Of a stretch of 37,540 nucleotides of DNA, positions 7,497 through 16,700 are shown in pieces (positions within the stretch are counted from its first letter, which is position 1; every line of letters starts with the position of its first letter). Below the pieces are notes generated by a model. That model had not been told where the DNA came from, did not search any database, and saw nothing but the letters and a program-made list of their open reading frames with translations. This DNA is from Paracoccaceae bacterium. Lineage in GTDB: Bacteria; Pseudomonadota; Alphaproteobacteria; Rhodobacterales; Rhodobacteraceae. The stretch covers positions 1 to 37,540 of the forward strand of contig JALQUU010000028.1 in assembly GCA_023260655.1 (NCBI GenBank). The letters are read 5' to 3'. The position numbers and the translations under genes were made by a program.

Positions 7497-8039
7497 ATGA
7501 GCGAAGCACAAGATATTGCAGAACTGGAGCGCCGCCTTTCGAAGGCGCTTGAGCGGATCGGTGGCGCCCTTGAGGGGATGTCGCGCGTGCCTACCGGCGA
7601 GAGCGTTGCGGAAGAGGCGAACGCCCCTGCCGATACCGGAGAGACGGCTGCTTTGAAGCAAGCGCTTGAGGAAGAGCGTTTGGCGAATGCCCAGTTGGAA
7701 GAGCGTTTGAAGCGTTTGAAAATCCGTAGCGAGAGTGCAGGCGGGTCGCTTCAGAAGGAACTCGACGAGACGAAGGCCGCGATGCGGAAGCTCGATGCCG
7801 ACTTGCAGCGCTTGCGCCGCGCGAATGACGACCTTCGGGCTGCGGCGGAAGAGTTGCGGACGGCGGCGATGGAGAATGCGGCTGATCCGCATCTGATCAA
7901 CAAATCCATGCTGGCTGAACTGGAAGCCCTGCGGGCGCAGCGCGCAGCCGATGCAGGCGAGGCAGAGGCGGTTTTGGCCGCGATCAAGCCGCTTGTTGAA
8001 GGTGCTGAGCCCGCGGACGCGGAAAAAGAGGAGGCCTGA
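7497..8039 (+). CDS. ZauP-like coiled-coil division protein upstream of zapA
   Basis: This 180-residue protein has no membrane segment. From about residue 50 to 165 it is nearly continuous charged heptad-like helix (EEERLANAQLEERLKRLKI, LQKELDETKAAMRKLDADLQR), a predicted coiled coil. The ATG at 7497 follows GAGAGG. Its stop codon lies three bases before the zapA ATG, so the two are translated as a pair. In Caulobacter the coiled-coil protein ZauP is encoded upstream of zapA, forms a complex with ZapA and condenses the Z-ring. Position, size and composition match that partner, but coiled coils are poor homology markers. The assignment therefore rests mainly on context. Confidence 0.7.
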   Translation: MSEAQDIAELERRLSKALERIGGALEGMSRVPTGESVAEEANAPADTGETAALKQALEEERLANAQLEERLKRLKIRSESAGGSLQKELDETKAAMRKLDADLQRLRRANDDLRAAAEELRTAAMENAADPHLINKSMLAELEALRAQRAADAGEAEAVLAAIKPLVEGAEPADAEKEEA

Positions 8040-8042
8040 GCC

Positions 8043-8438
8043 ATGCCAGAAGTTGAAATCCGGATTGGTGGGCGGGCTTTCGAGGTTTCCTGCCAGGAAG
8101 GTGAAGAACATTTCCTCTTCTCAGCAGCCAAGCTGCTTGATGCAGAGGCCGCGGTGCTGACCGAGCAGATCGGTCGTTTGCCCGAGGGGCGGATGCTGTT
8201 GATGGCGGGGTTGATGCTGGCCGACAGAACGGCGGGGCTTGATGACCGTGTGAAGGAAGCGAACGCTCAGATCGCGACGCTGAAGGCCGAAGTGGAGCAG
8301 TTGAAGAACCGCCCCGCGCCCGCACCGGAGCGGGTGGAAGTGCCCGTGATTCCGGCGCAGGTGACCGAGACGCTGGACGAACTGGCCGCGCGGGCGGAAG
8401 CCTTGGCGCAGAGTGCCGAGGAGAAGGCTAGCGCATAA
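8043..8438 (+). CDS. zapA: Cell division protein ZapA
   Basis: This 131-residue cytoplasmic protein binds FtsZ filaments and promotes Z-ring bundling. The N-terminal globular part (about residues 1-65) has the family pattern PEVEIRIGGRAFEVSCQEGEE, then AAKLLDAEAAVL and MLLMAGLMLADR. The C-terminal half is a coiled coil (ANAQIATLKAEVEQLKNR) with a proline-rich break near residue 95. It begins three bases after the ZauP-like gene and is followed by a strong bidirectional terminator, so the pair forms a two-gene operon. Confidence 0.9.
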   Translation: MPEVEIRIGGRAFEVSCQEGEEHFLFSAAKLLDAEAAVLTEQIGRLPEGRMLLMAGLMLADRTAGLDDRVKEANAQIATLKAEVEQLKNRPAPAPERVEVPVIPAQVTETLDELAARAEALAQSAEEKASA

Positions 8439-8439
8439 A

Positions 8440-8467
8440 AAAGGGCCCCTCGGGGCCCTTTCGTTTT
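8440..8467 (+). terminator. Bidirectional terminator between zapA and grxD
   Basis: AAAGGGCCCC pairs with GGGGCCCTTT around a two-base TC centre. It is followed by CGTTTT on the plus strand. On the minus strand it is followed by TTTTTTAT, so it serves both convergent genes. Confidence 0.92.
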
Positions 8468-8482
8468 GCTGCTCCGGCCAGA

Positions 8483-8845
8483 TCAGCCGTTGGCTTCGCG
8501 GATCTTGTCGGCGGCTTCTTTGGAGTAATCTACCCCGTTGCCATCAAAGAGCGTGTCCAACTCACCAGAGAGGGTCATCTCGGTGACGATGTCACAGCCG
8601 CCGACGAATTCGCCTTTGACGTAAAGCTGCGGGATCGTGGGCCAGTCGGAGTAGTCTTTGATGCCTTGGCGGATGTCAGCGTCTTCGAGGACGTTCACAT
8701 CGGTGTAGTCCACACCCATGTAGTTCAGAACGCCTGCGACACGGCTGGAGAAGCCGCACTGGGGCATCATCTTAGTGCCCTTCATGAAAAGCACGACGTC
8801 TTTCGATTTTACGAGTTCGTCGATGCGGGATTTTGCGTCGGACAT
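8483..8845 (-). CDS. grxD: Monothiol glutaredoxin (Grx4/GrxD type)
   Basis: This 120-residue CGFS-class glutaredoxin uses glutathione and its single active-site cysteine to bind and transfer [2Fe-2S] clusters. C30 lies in MPQCGFSSR. The [19 protein letters not shown] block (cis-proline and glutathione site) fits the family. The start is the ATG at 8843-8845; an upstream in-frame start would overlap the end of bolA. It is the second gene of a bolA-grxD pair with a 19-base gap. BolA and CGFS glutaredoxins form cluster-bridged heterodimers that take part in iron sensing and Fe-S delivery. The terminator at 8440-8467 follows. Confidence 0.94.
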   Translation of the reverse strand: MSDAKSRIDELVKSKDVVLFMKGTKMMPQCGFSSRVAGVLNYMGVDYTDVNVLEDADIRQGIKDYSDWPTIPQLYVKGEFVGGCDIVTEMTLSGELDTLFDGNGVDYSKEAADKIREANG

Positions 8846-8864
8846 TTGAGTTTCCTGTTCCAGA

Positions 8865-9101
8865 TCATTCAGGGGCTTTGGTGGTGAGGGCAAGAGCGTG
8901 GAGGGCGCCGTTCGGGCCGTCCATCTTGCCTTTGAGGGCGGCGTAGACCGCGCGCTGCTGTTGCACGCGGTTCATGGAGCGGAAGCTTTCATCGACCACT
9001 TCTGCGGAGAAATGGGCACCGTCATCGCCTTCGACGCGAATTTTGGCGTTCGGGAATGCATCACGGATCAGGGCTTCGACCTCGTGGGCGTCGATCGGCA
9101 T
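8865..9101 (-). CDS. bolA: BolA family protein
   Basis: This 78-residue protein has the BolA fold pattern, with an N-terminal helix ([19 protein letters not shown]) and the [20 protein letters not shown] C-terminal helix ending in [10 protein letters not shown]. The conserved C-terminal histidine is a cluster ligand in BolA-glutaredoxin complexes. The ATG at 9099-9101 follows GGAGGAAA. The reading frame extends upstream, but the extension overlaps the start region of the divergent OsmC gene and lacks BolA similarity. The gene precedes grxD in an operon, consistent with a BolA2-type role in iron and Fe-S homeostasis. Confidence 0.9.
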   Translation of the reverse strand: MPIDAHEVEALIRDAFPNAKIRVEGDDGAHFSAEVVDESFRSMNRVQQQRAVYAALKGKMDGPNGALHALALTTKAPE

Positions 9102-9234
9102 GGAAGGTTTCCTCCGGGTCATTACGGTTGCGCTAAATCTAGGCTTTGCGGCGCTTGCCTGCAAGTGCGGCAGATGGCTTTGACAGGGGCGGAATTTCCG
9201 GCGATGCATCGGGGAAAGGCCGAAGGAGGGCAGA

Positions 9235-9654
9235 ATGAAAGCGAAGGTGACTTGGATCAACGGGCGGGCTTTTCTTGGAGAAAGCGGCTCGGGCCATGCG
9301 GTGGTGATGGATGGCGCGCCGGAAGCCGGTGGGCGCAATATCGGGGTGCGCCCGATGGAGATGATGCTCTTGGGTTTGGGCGGGTGCACGGCGTTCGACG
9401 TGGTGATGATCCTCGAAAAAGGGCGCGCGGCGATCACGGGTGTTGAAGTTGCGCTAGAAGCGGAGCGGGCGAGCGAGGACCCGAAAGTATTCACGGCGGT
9501 GAAGCTGATCTACACTTTCACCGGCAAGAGCCTGAAGCCTGCGGTAGTCGAGCGCGCGGTTGCGCTTTCGGCCGAGAAATACTGCTCGGTTTCGAAGATG
9601 TTCGAGCTTTCGGCCACTCTGACCCACGAAATCCATATCGTGGACGCGGAATAA
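9235..9654 (+). CDS. OsmC family protein (YhfA-like)
   Basis: This 139-residue OsmC/Ohr superfamily protein has the two conserved cysteines C51 (LGGCTAFDVV) and C117 (SAEKYCSVSKM). In the family these form the thiol peroxidase centre that reduces organic hydroperoxides. The overall pattern, with the RPMEMMLLGLGGC block, is closer to the YhfA/OsmC-like subgroup than to true Ohr, so the peroxide substrate is uncertain. The ATG at 9235 follows GGAGG closely. It is divergent from bolA and converges on the BLUF gene. Confidence 0.88.
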   Translation: MKAKVTWINGRAFLGESGSGHAVVMDGAPEAGGRNIGVRPMEMMLLGLGGCTAFDVVMILEKGRAAITGVEVALEAERASEDPKVFTAVKLIYTFTGKSLKPAVVERAVALSAEKYCSVSKMFELSATLTHEIHIVDAE

Positions 9655-9676
9655 CGCGGGGCGTCTACTTTGAAGC

Positions 9677-9708
9677 GCTTGCTCAAGCCGGATTGGTGGT
9701 GAGCAAGC
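9677..9708. terminator. Inverted repeat at the convergent OsmC/BLUF ends
   Basis: GCTTGCTCA pairs with TGAGCAAGC around 14 bases. The repeat overlaps the last codons of the BLUF gene and lies 22 bases after the OsmC stop. No T-run follows on either strand, so it is a weak terminator candidate. Confidence 0.4.
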
Positions 9709-10135
9709 CTTCGCGGAAAAGGTCGAGTAATTGGTTGACATCTTTCGCATCCAGATGGAAGGCGGAGGGGTTTCTGGTGAAGAAACCGTTTAGGGCGGGG
9801 ATTGCCCTGACTTGCGCCGAGGTGGCCGAAGCATGGCCCATCGACCAATCAGGGAAGAGGCGCTCGCTAGTTTGATAGTCGAGCAAGACCTGACAGCCGA
9901 AGTGGCGCGGGTCTTGTTCGATCTTTGAATAGAGCGCGCGGACGTCTGCTTCGGGGCCTTCGAGAAGCTGGAAGAACACCTGATCCTGATAGAGAAGCGC
10001 ATCGGTGATAAGGTGCGCCTCATTCGCGGCGCGGGCTTTCACCAAGAGGCTGGACAGGGCTTCGAGTGGCATGCCTGTATGCGCCTGCGACATATAGACG
10101 AGGCGCAAGAGCGGCCGTCGAGAGGACATAGACAA
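9683..10135 (-). CDS. Short BLUF-domain blue-light photoreceptor
   Basis: This 150-residue protein is essentially a single BLUF domain with a C-terminal cap, the short-BLUF type that signals through a partner protein. All key flavin-pocket residues sit at a constant offset of seven from Rhodobacter AppA. Y14 (LVYMS) matches AppA Y21, N38 matches N45, Q56 (FFQLLEG) matches Q63, W97 and M99 (DWSMG) match W104 and M106. It should therefore bind FAD and photocycle. Asp45 in LITDALLY replaces the glycine I expect there. No output domain is present and no obvious partner gene is adjacent, so the response it controls is unknown. Confidence 0.92.
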   Translation of the reverse strand: MSMSSRRPLLRLVYMSQAHTGMPLEALSSLLVKARAANEAHLITDALLYQDQVFFQLLEGPEADVRALYSKIEQDPRHFGCQVLLDYQTSERLFPDWSMGHASATSAQVRAIPALNGFFTRNPSAFHLDAKDVNQLLDLFREGLLTTNPA

Positions 10136-10210
10136 ACATTCCAGTTCACTTCGAAACTAGAAACGCCTGATTCCCGGACAGTTTACCAATTTTCTGGGAT
10201 GGGGCGGCGG

Positions 10211-10234
10211 GTGGCCCGGATCACTCCGGGCCAC
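10211..10234 (-). terminator. Hairpin immediately after purL
   Basis: GTGGCCCGGA pairs perfectly with TCCGGGCCAC around TCAC, starting 10 bases after the purL stop codon. The downstream minus-strand sequence is CCCGCCGCCCC rather than a T-run, so termination may be Rho-assisted or the hairpin may protect the 3' end. Confidence 0.55.
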
Positions 10235-10243
10235 GTACCGTTT

Positions 10244-12403
10244 TCAGTCCAGCGCGGCGGCGAATGCGCCACGGTATAGCGCCTTGAGGTCGGCGAGCGG
10301 AGCTTCGCTTGCGCCGAGACGCACAGCAGTTCCACCGAAGGCGCCGATGCGTGCCAAGGGAAAGCCTGCTGCCTTGGCGGCGGTTTCGAGTTTGGCTGCG
10401 TTGGCTGCTGTTGCGGCGATCAGGTAACGGGCCTGATCCTCGCCGAAGAGGGCTGCGGTGCCGGTGGTCGAGACCGTGACGCCCGTTGCGGCAGCTTCGG
10501 CCATCTCGAAGGCGGCGAGAGCGAGGCCCCCATCCGAGAGGTCGGTGCAGGCGCGGATGGCGGCGTGGTTGTCGCGGATGAAGGCACCGTGTGCGGCTTC
10601 TGCGGCAAGGTCCACATGCGGCGCGTCACCGTCTTCGCGGCCGAAATGCTCGGCCAGAAGGGCGGACTGGCCAAGGTGGCCTTTGGTTTCACCGAGGATC
10701 AGGAGAACGTCGCCCGACTGGGCCGGGCCGAGGATGGCGCGGTCGAGGGTTTCGATGATGCCGACGGCGCAAATCGTCGGGGTGGGCAGGATGCCTTTGC
10801 CATCGGTCTCGTTATAGAGCGAGACGTTACCCGAGACGATGGGAGTGTCGAGGGCCAAGCAGGCCTCGCCGATGCCTTTCAGCGCGCCGACGAATTGGCC
10901 CATGATTTCGGGCTTTTCGGGGTTGCCGAAGTTCAGGTTATCGGTGGTTGCCAGCGGCTTTGCGCCAACGGCGATCAGGTTGCGGAAGCATTCGGCCACG
11001 GCTTGTTTGCCGCCTTCGACCGGGTTCGCCTTGACGTAACGCGGGGTGACATCGGAGGAGAAGGCCAGCGCCTTGCCTGAGCCATGCACGCGGACGATGC
11101 CAGCGCCGAGGCCCGGCGCGCGGACGGTATCGGCCATCACCATCGAATCGTATTGCTCATAGACCCATTGCTTGGCGGCGTAGTTTGGCGAACCGATGAG
11201 CGCTCTGAGGCCTTCGATCGCGTCGACTTCAGCGATAGGTGCCATGGCGGCCGCTGCAGGGGTGGGAACCCACGGGCGGTCGTATTCCGGCGCGCTCGAG
11301 GAGAGTTTCGAGAGCGGCAGATCAGCTTTAACCACGTTCCCATGGAGAATGAGGAAGCGGTCTTCGGGGATGGTTTCGCCGACGATGGCGAAGTCGAGAT
11401 CCCATTTGTCGAAGATGGCTTTCGCTTCTGCTTCTTTTTCGGGCTTCAGAACCATGAGCATGCGCTCCTGGCTTTCCGAGAGCATCATCTCGTAGGCAGT
11501 CATCGCGGCTTCACGCTGCGGGACGCGGTCGAGGTTGAGCTTGATGCCGAGGCCGCCCTTGTCGCCCATTTCGACGGCGGAGCAGGTGAGGCCAGCCGCG
11601 CCCATGTCCTGAATGGAGATCACAGCGCCCGAAGCCATCAGTTCGAGGCAGGCTTCGAGGAGGCGCTTTTCGGTGAAGGGGTCGCCGACCTGAACGGTGG
11701 GGCGTTTCTCTTCGATGGTCTCGTCGAATTCGGCAGAAGCCATCGTCGCGCCGCCGACGCCATCACGGCCGGTTTTCGCGCCGAGGTACACGACGGGCAT
11801 GCCGACACCGGAAGCGGCGGAGTAGAAGATCTTGTCGCTGTCCGCAAGGCCCGCGGCGAAAGCGTTCACGAGGCAGTTGCCGTTATAGGCGGGGTGGAAG
11901 CGAACTTCGCCACCCACGGTCGGGACGCCGAAAGCGTTGCCGTAGCCGCCCACACCTTCAACAACGCCGTGCACGAGCTGGCGGGTTTTCCAGTGGTCAG
12001 GGGAGCCGAAGGAGAGCGAGTTCATCGCCGCGATCGGGCGTGCGCCCATGGTGAACACATCGCGCAGGATGCCACCAACGCCGGTGGCCGCGCCTTGATA
12101 GGGCTCGATGTAGGAGGGGTGGTTGTGGCTTTCCATCTTGAAGATGACGGCTTGGCCATCGCCAATATCGACGACGCCTGCGTTCTCGCCAGGGCCGCAG
12201 ATCACTTGCGGGCCTTTGGTGGGGAGGCCACGGAGCCATTTCTTCGAAGACTTGTAGGAGCAGTGCTCGTTCCACATCGCCGAGAAGATGCCGAGCTCGG
12301 TGAAGGTGGGCTCGCGACCGATGATTTCGAGAATGCGTTCATACTCGTCTGGCTTGAGGCCGTGAGAGGCGATCAGGTCGGGAGTGATGGCGGGGTCCTT
12401 CAT
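10244..12403 (-). CDS. purL: Phosphoribosylformylglycinamidine synthase subunit PurL
   Basis: This 719-residue enzyme is the small-type PurL, which works with PurQ and PurS to convert FGAR to FGAM with ATP and glutamine-derived ammonia in purine synthesis. [15 protein letters not shown] near residue 45 and [21 protein letters not shown] near 85 are hallmark ATP-site motifs. Two AIR-synthase-like repeats follow. The ATG at 12401-12403 has AAGGAG upstream and [16 protein letters not shown] is a normal start; the open frame further upstream is noncoding leader. No other pur gene is adjacent. A GC-rich hairpin follows the stop. Confidence 0.96.
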   Translation of the reverse strand: MKDPAITPDLIASHGLKPDEYERILEIIGREPTFTELGIFSAMWNEHCSYKSSKKWLRGLPTKGPQVICGPGENAGVVDIGDGQAVIFKMESHNHPSYIEPYQGAATGVGGILRDVFTMGARPIAAMNSLSFGSPDHWKTRQLVHGVVEGVGGYGNAFGVPTVGGEVRFHPAYNGNCLVNAFAAGLADSDKIFYSAASGVGMPVVYLGAKTGRDGVGGATMASAEFDETIEEKRPTVQVGDPFTEKRLLEACLELMASGAVISIQDMGAAGLTCSAVEMGDKGGLGIKLNLDRVPQREAAMTAYEMMLSESQERMLMVLKPEKEAEAKAIFDKWDLDFAIVGETIPEDRFLILHGNVVKADLPLSKLSSSAPEYDRPWVPTPAAAAMAPIAEVDAIEGLRALIGSPNYAAKQWVYEQYDSMVMADTVRAPGLGAGIVRVHGSGKALAFSSDVTPRYVKANPVEGGKQAVAECFRNLIAVGAKPLATTDNLNFGNPEKPEIMGQFVGALKGIGEACLALDTPIVSGNVSLYNETDGKGILPTPTICAVGIIETLDRAILGPAQSGDVLLILGETKGHLGQSALLAEHFGREDGDAPHVDLAAEAAHGAFIRDNHAAIRACTDLSDGGLALAAFEMAEAAATGVTVSTTGTAALFGEDQARYLIAATAANAAKLETAAKAAGFPLARIGAFGGTAVRLGASEAPLADLKALYRGAFAAALD

Positions 12404-12529
12404 GGCGGGCTCCTTCGAGACGGCAATTTCACGCGCGTCATAGCGGAAGGGGGGGCAGGGGGAAAGAGGCCGATGAAAAAGGCGTAGCTTTGTCGCGCTG
12501 GATGGCTGTTTGTGGCGCGGCGACCTGCG

Positions 12530-12557
12530 AAAAAAAGGCCGAGCACTAAGCTCGGCC
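12530..12557 (-). terminator. Strong Rho-independent terminator (end of the candidate small RNA or lysR 3' UTR)
   Basis: On the minus strand GGCCGAGC-loop-GCTCGGCC (eight pairs, five-base loop) is followed by seven T residues. It lies 150 bases after the LysR stop codon, unusually far if it only ends that gene. Confidence 0.9.
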
Positions 12558-12660
12558 GAAGTCCAACAGGGAGGTATGAAAGAGGCGGAATAAATCGACG
12601 CCTCAGTCAAGTGATGATTTAGGCATCACTTCCTGACCAATCAAGCGCAATAATGCCGCA
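12530..12660 (-). ncRNA. Candidate small RNA with three stem-loops and an anti-Shine-Dalgarno CCTCCC
   Basis: Reading the minus strand, the first stem-loop is AAGTGATG/CATCACTT with a seven-base loop (12631-12609). Next is GAGGCG/CGCCTC with an 11-base loop (12604-12582). Then comes an unpaired pyrimidine-rich stretch with CCTCCC (12574-12569), and finally the strong terminator hairpin (12557-12530). Hairpins, an exposed sequence complementary to ribosome binding sites and a T-rich terminator form the layout of a trans-acting bacterial small RNA. The stretch is AT-richer than its surroundings and lacks convincing coding. It could be a separate gene or be cut from the 3' UTR of the LysR mRNA. 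The 5' end is a guess. Confidence 0.45.
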
Positions 12661-12707
12661 CTTGCAGCATGGCCGTTATGCGCCAATTGCATGACTTGCT
12701 TAACGAG

Positions 12708-13613
12708 TTAGCTAACTGCCTGATCTTTCATCTGTTTGCGATAACTGATGATCTCGTCCTGCACAAAGTCGCGGAAGGCCGAAACACGCTTGGAGTGGCG
12801 CAGTTCTTCGGGATAGGCGAGGAAAACAGGGACTTCGCTGCTTTCAACGTCCGGCATGACCCGTTGGAGATTCGGAAAATCCTGCGTGAGGTAATCCGGC
12901 AAGACACCGATTCCGAGGCCGGAGAGCACGCCCTGTAGGACGCCGAAATAGTTGTTCACCTTGAGAGTGGAGCGCGGTTCGTAACTCATCAGATGTGCCA
13001 CAAGCATAGCTCCGGCACCGACTTGGGCCGCTGTGGGATTCTGGCAAATCAGCCGATGGTTCGAAATATCCTCGATGCGCTCTGGCAGTCCGTTGCGTTC
13101 GAGATACTCAGGCGACGCATAGAGGCGCATGCGAACGCCCATGAGACGCTTGCGGATAAGGTCTGCTTGACCCGGTTCTTTCATACGGATCGCGACATCG
13201 GCCTCGCGCATCGGTAAATCGAGAACGCGTTCTTCGAGCATGAGGTCGATCTTGAGATCGGGATAATTTGCGTAGAGGGCCGGGAGGCGGGGAGCAAGCC
13301 AGAGGGAACCGAATCCGGTCGTGGTGGTGACGCGCAACTCGCCGAACACCTCTTCCTCGCTATCTCGGATGCGGGCGGCGGCGGCGTCGAGCCGTTTGGC
13401 CATCGCGGAGGTGGCTTCGAAAAGAAGCTCGCCCTGTTCGGTGAGAATCAGGCCGCGGGCATGGCGGTGGAAAAGTGTGGTGTTGAGGCTCTCTTCGAGC
13501 GCCCGGATTTGCCGGGAAACGGCAGATTGGCTCAAATGCAGCGTATCGCCGGCATGGGTCAGGGAGCCAGCATCCGCGACTGCGTGAAATATTCTGAGCT
13601 TATCCCAATCCAT
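12708..13613 (-). CDS. LysR family transcriptional regulator, divergent from indolepyruvate oxidoreductase
   Basis: This 301-residue LysR protein has the DNA-binding winged helix at residues 1-60 (MDWDKLRIFHAVADAGSLTHAG, then SQSAVSRQIRALEESL in segments) and the effector-binding domain from about 90. The start is the ATG at 13611-13613, preceded by GGAGAAA; the in-frame codon six positions earlier is TTG. It is divergent from the large oxidoreductase gene, and the 171 bases between them carry a LysR-type T-N11-A inverted repeat. Control of that gene is therefore likely. Its 3' side runs into a structured region with a distant terminator. Confidence 0.9.
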   Translation of the reverse strand: MDWDKLRIFHAVADAGSLTHAGDTLHLSQSAVSRQIRALEESLNTTLFHRHARGLILTEQGELLFEATSAMAKRLDAAAARIRDSEEEVFGELRVTTTTGFGSLWLAPRLPALYANYPDLKIDLMLEERVLDLPMREADVAIRMKEPGQADLIRKRLMGVRMRLYASPEYLERNGLPERIEDISNHRLICQNPTAAQVGAGAMLVAHLMSYEPRSTLKVNNYFGVLQGVLSGLGIGVLPDYLTQDFPNLQRVMPDVESSEVPVFLAYPEELRHSKRVSAFRDFVQDEIISYRKQMKDQAVS

Positions 13614-13681
13614 ATTCGCAACTTTCTCCAAGATCTTACCTGAACACGTTCAATACTCGTACCAATTCCTCCTTACAGTAT

Positions 13682-13701
13682 CGTGACGTAGGGTTGTCAC
13701 G
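13682..13701. promoter_or_regulatory. Inverted repeat in the lysR/oxidoreductase intergenic region (distal)
   Basis: CGTGAC-N8-GTCACG lies 14 bases from the T-N11-A repeat at 13715-13735. Paired sites of this kind often serve as recognition and activation half-regions for a LysR tetramer. This repeat differs in sequence from the other, so it could bind a different regulator. Confidence 0.4.
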
Positions 13702-13714
13702 GTTTTTTTGGTTG

Positions 13715-13735
13715 TAGGTCAATATTTATGACCTA
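13715..13735. promoter_or_regulatory. LysR-type operator (T-N11-A inverted repeat)
   Basis: TAGGTCA and TGACCTA are perfect seven-base arms separated by ATATTTA. The inner TCA-N7-TGA fits the T-N11-A LysR consensus. It lies 49 bases before the oxidoreductase start codon, between two divergent genes, one of which is a LysR regulator. Confidence 0.6.
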
Positions 13736-13784
13736 AGATGGTGGTAGACTGACGAAGTCATGAGCAGGAAGGGGAGGCCGGCGT

Positions 13785-16700
13785 ATGACGACTGCTAAAG
13801 TTTCTTTGAACGACCGTTTCGATCTTACGAAGTCGCCAGTGATGCTGAACGGCACGCAGGCGCTGGTACGGTTGATGCTGATGCAGAAGGCGCGCGACAA
13901 GGCAGCGGGGCTGAATACGGCGGGCTTCGTGACAGGGTATCGCGGATCGCCCCTTGGCGCGGTGGATATGCAGATGCGGCGCGCCGGCAAGGTTCTTGCG
14001 GAGCATGACGTCAAATTCCAGGAAGGTTTGAACGAAGATCTGGCAGCAACCGCCCTTTGGGGGACGCAGCAGGCGGAATTGCGGGGCGAAGGCAAGTTCG
14101 ACGGGGTTTTCGGGCTCTGGTACGGCAAAGGACCCGGTGTAGACCGTTCGGGTGACGTGTTCCGCCATGCCAATATGGCCGGGTCTTCGAAGAACGGCGG
14201 CGTGCTCGTTGCGATGGGCGATGACCACACGGGCGAAAGTTCGACTGTGCTGCACCAGTCGGAATGGGCCTTGGTGGATGCCTATATGCCGATCGTGAGC
14301 CCTGCGGGCGTGCAGGAAATTCTCGATCTCGGGGTCTATGCCTATGCGTTGAGCCGTTTCAGCGGCAACTGGGTCGGCCTCAAGACAATGAAGGATACGG
14401 TCGAAGCGACGGCCGTGGTGGATGCGCGCCCGGACCGGATGCAAGTGGTGGTGCCGACCGATTACCCGATGCCGAAAGACGGGCTGAACATTCGGTTGGT
14501 CGATAACCCGACCGCACAGGAAGCGCGTCTCATTGATCACAAGCGGTTCGCGGCGGAAGCATTCGCGCGGGCCAACCGGATCGACAAGCGTGTTTGGGGC
14601 AAGCCGGGCGCGAAGATCGGTTTTGTCGCGGCGGGTAAAAACTGGCTCGACCTTCTGCATTCGATGGCACTTCTCGGGATTGATGCGGCAGAAGCGGAGA
14701 GGCTTGGGATCACGACCTATAAGGTGGCCCAAGTCTGGCCGCTGGACATGACGTCGTTCAACGAGTGGGCCGAGGGGCTCGATCTGATCGTTGTCGTGGA
14801 AGAGAAGCGAAAGCTGCTCGAAGTGCAGATCAAGGAAGCGATTTTCGACGAACGGAAGGGGCGTCGGGTTTACGGTTGGTATAAAGGCGGGGCAGGTGGG
14901 CTGCACGAGAAAGAGCTGTTCCCCTCGAAAGGCGCGCTGGACCCGACGTGGATTGCCGAGCAGCTTGGCGATATCCTGATCGAAGAAGGCTGCGGCACCG
15001 AGAAGGTGAAATCAGGCCTCGATGCGATCCGCGAAGCTAAGCGCAATGACAACGCCGAAGAAATTGCGACGCGGATTCCCTATTTCTGTTCGGGTTGCCC
15101 GCATAACACCTCGACGCGCGTGCCGGAGGGAAGCCGCGCCTATGCGGGGATCGGCTGCCATTTCATGTCGCAGTGGATGGACCGCTCTACCCTCGGGTTC
15201 ACGCATATGGGCGGAGAAGGGGCGAACTGGATCGGGGAGAGCCTCTTCTCGAAGCGTGGGCACGTGTTCCAGAACCTCGGGGACGGCACCTATAACCACT
15301 CCGGTATTCAGGCGTTGCGCGCTGCTATGGCGGCGGGCACGACGATGACTTACAAGATCCTCTACAACGATGCTGTGGCGATGACGGGCGGGCAGCGCAA
15401 CGAGGGGGGCTTGGACGCCTACCGGATTGCGGCCGAAGTGCGCGCCATGGGCGTTGAGCAATTGTTCGTGGTCTATGACGAGAAGGAAGACGTGCAACTG
15501 GGCCGCTTCCCTTCGGGCGTGCCGACCTTCGAGCGCGCGGAATTGCCGAAAGTTCAGGAGATGTGCACGACGCTGAAAGGCGTTTCGGTGATCCTCTACA
15601 TCCAGACCTGCGCGGCAGAGAAGCGTCGTCGCCGGAAGCGCGGCCAGTTCCCTGATCCGGACAAACGGGTGTTCATCAACACCGATGTTTGCGAAGGCTG
15701 TGGTGATTGCGGCCAGAAGTCGAACTGCGTGTCCATCGTTCCGGTGGAGACGGAACTGGGCTGCAAGCGCGCGGTGGACCAGTCGAATTGCAACAAGGAC
15801 TTCTCGTGCCTTAAGGGCTTCTGCCCGTCCTTCGTGACGCTTGAGGGTGCAAAGGTGAAGAAGTCCGAGACTGCCGTGCTCGACTTGCCGGATATGCCTC
15901 TGCCGAAGCTGCCCGAGATCAGGGGCACGTGGAACGTTGTGATTACGGGCGTCGGTGGAACTGGTGTTGTGACGCTGGGGGCCGTGCTGGCGCAGGCGGC
16001 GCAGATCGATGGCAAGGGCGCTGGCATGATGGAGATGGCGGGCCTCGCACAGAAGGGCGGTGCGGTGCATATCCATTGCCGTATCGCCAACTCGCCGGAT
16101 GACATCAGCGCGGTGCGTGTGGCAACCGGCGAAGCGGATGCCTTGATTGGTGGTGATCTCGTGGTGTCGGCTGGTGCGAAGACGATTGGCCTCACACGCG
16201 CTGGCCGGACCGGTGCCGTGGTGAATAACCATGATATCGTGACGGGCGATTTCACCCGCAACACCGAGTTCCGCATTCCGACGGATCGGTTGAGCCTCGC
16301 GCTTGAGGCACGTTTGCGGGAAGGGCTTTCGCTTTTTGACGCCTCCGAACTGGCGCGGGTCACTCTGGGCGACTCGATTTTCTCGAACATGATGGTGTTT
16401 GGTGCTGCGTGGCAGCGCGGGCTCGTTCCGCTCTCGCTTGAAGCGATGGAAGAGGCGATCCGGCTTAATGGCGCGGCGGTTGAGAAAAACCTCCGGGCCT
16501 TTGCGATCGGGCGTTGGGCGATTGTGGACCCGGAAGGGGCTGCGGCGCTTCTCGTGCCGAAAGTGGTGGAAAAGCCGAAATCCGTGGAGGAGCGGATCGC
16601 TTATCGGGCGGCGCATCTCGAGAAGTATCAGGATGCGAAGCTCGCGGCGAAATACCGTGATCTGGTGAATTCCGTGGCGGATCCGCTGGTGAAAGAAGCG

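Noticed and set aside
11084..12487. 467-codon plus-strand open frame opposite purL
   Set aside because: Shadow of purL with no motifs and no ribosome site.
12603..12692. 29-codon minus-strand frame in the purL-lysR gap (starts MQLAHNGHA)
   Set aside because: No good ribosome site, AT-biased third codon positions unlike the neighbours, and it overlaps the first stem-loop of the candidate small RNA. I kept the RNA interpretation.
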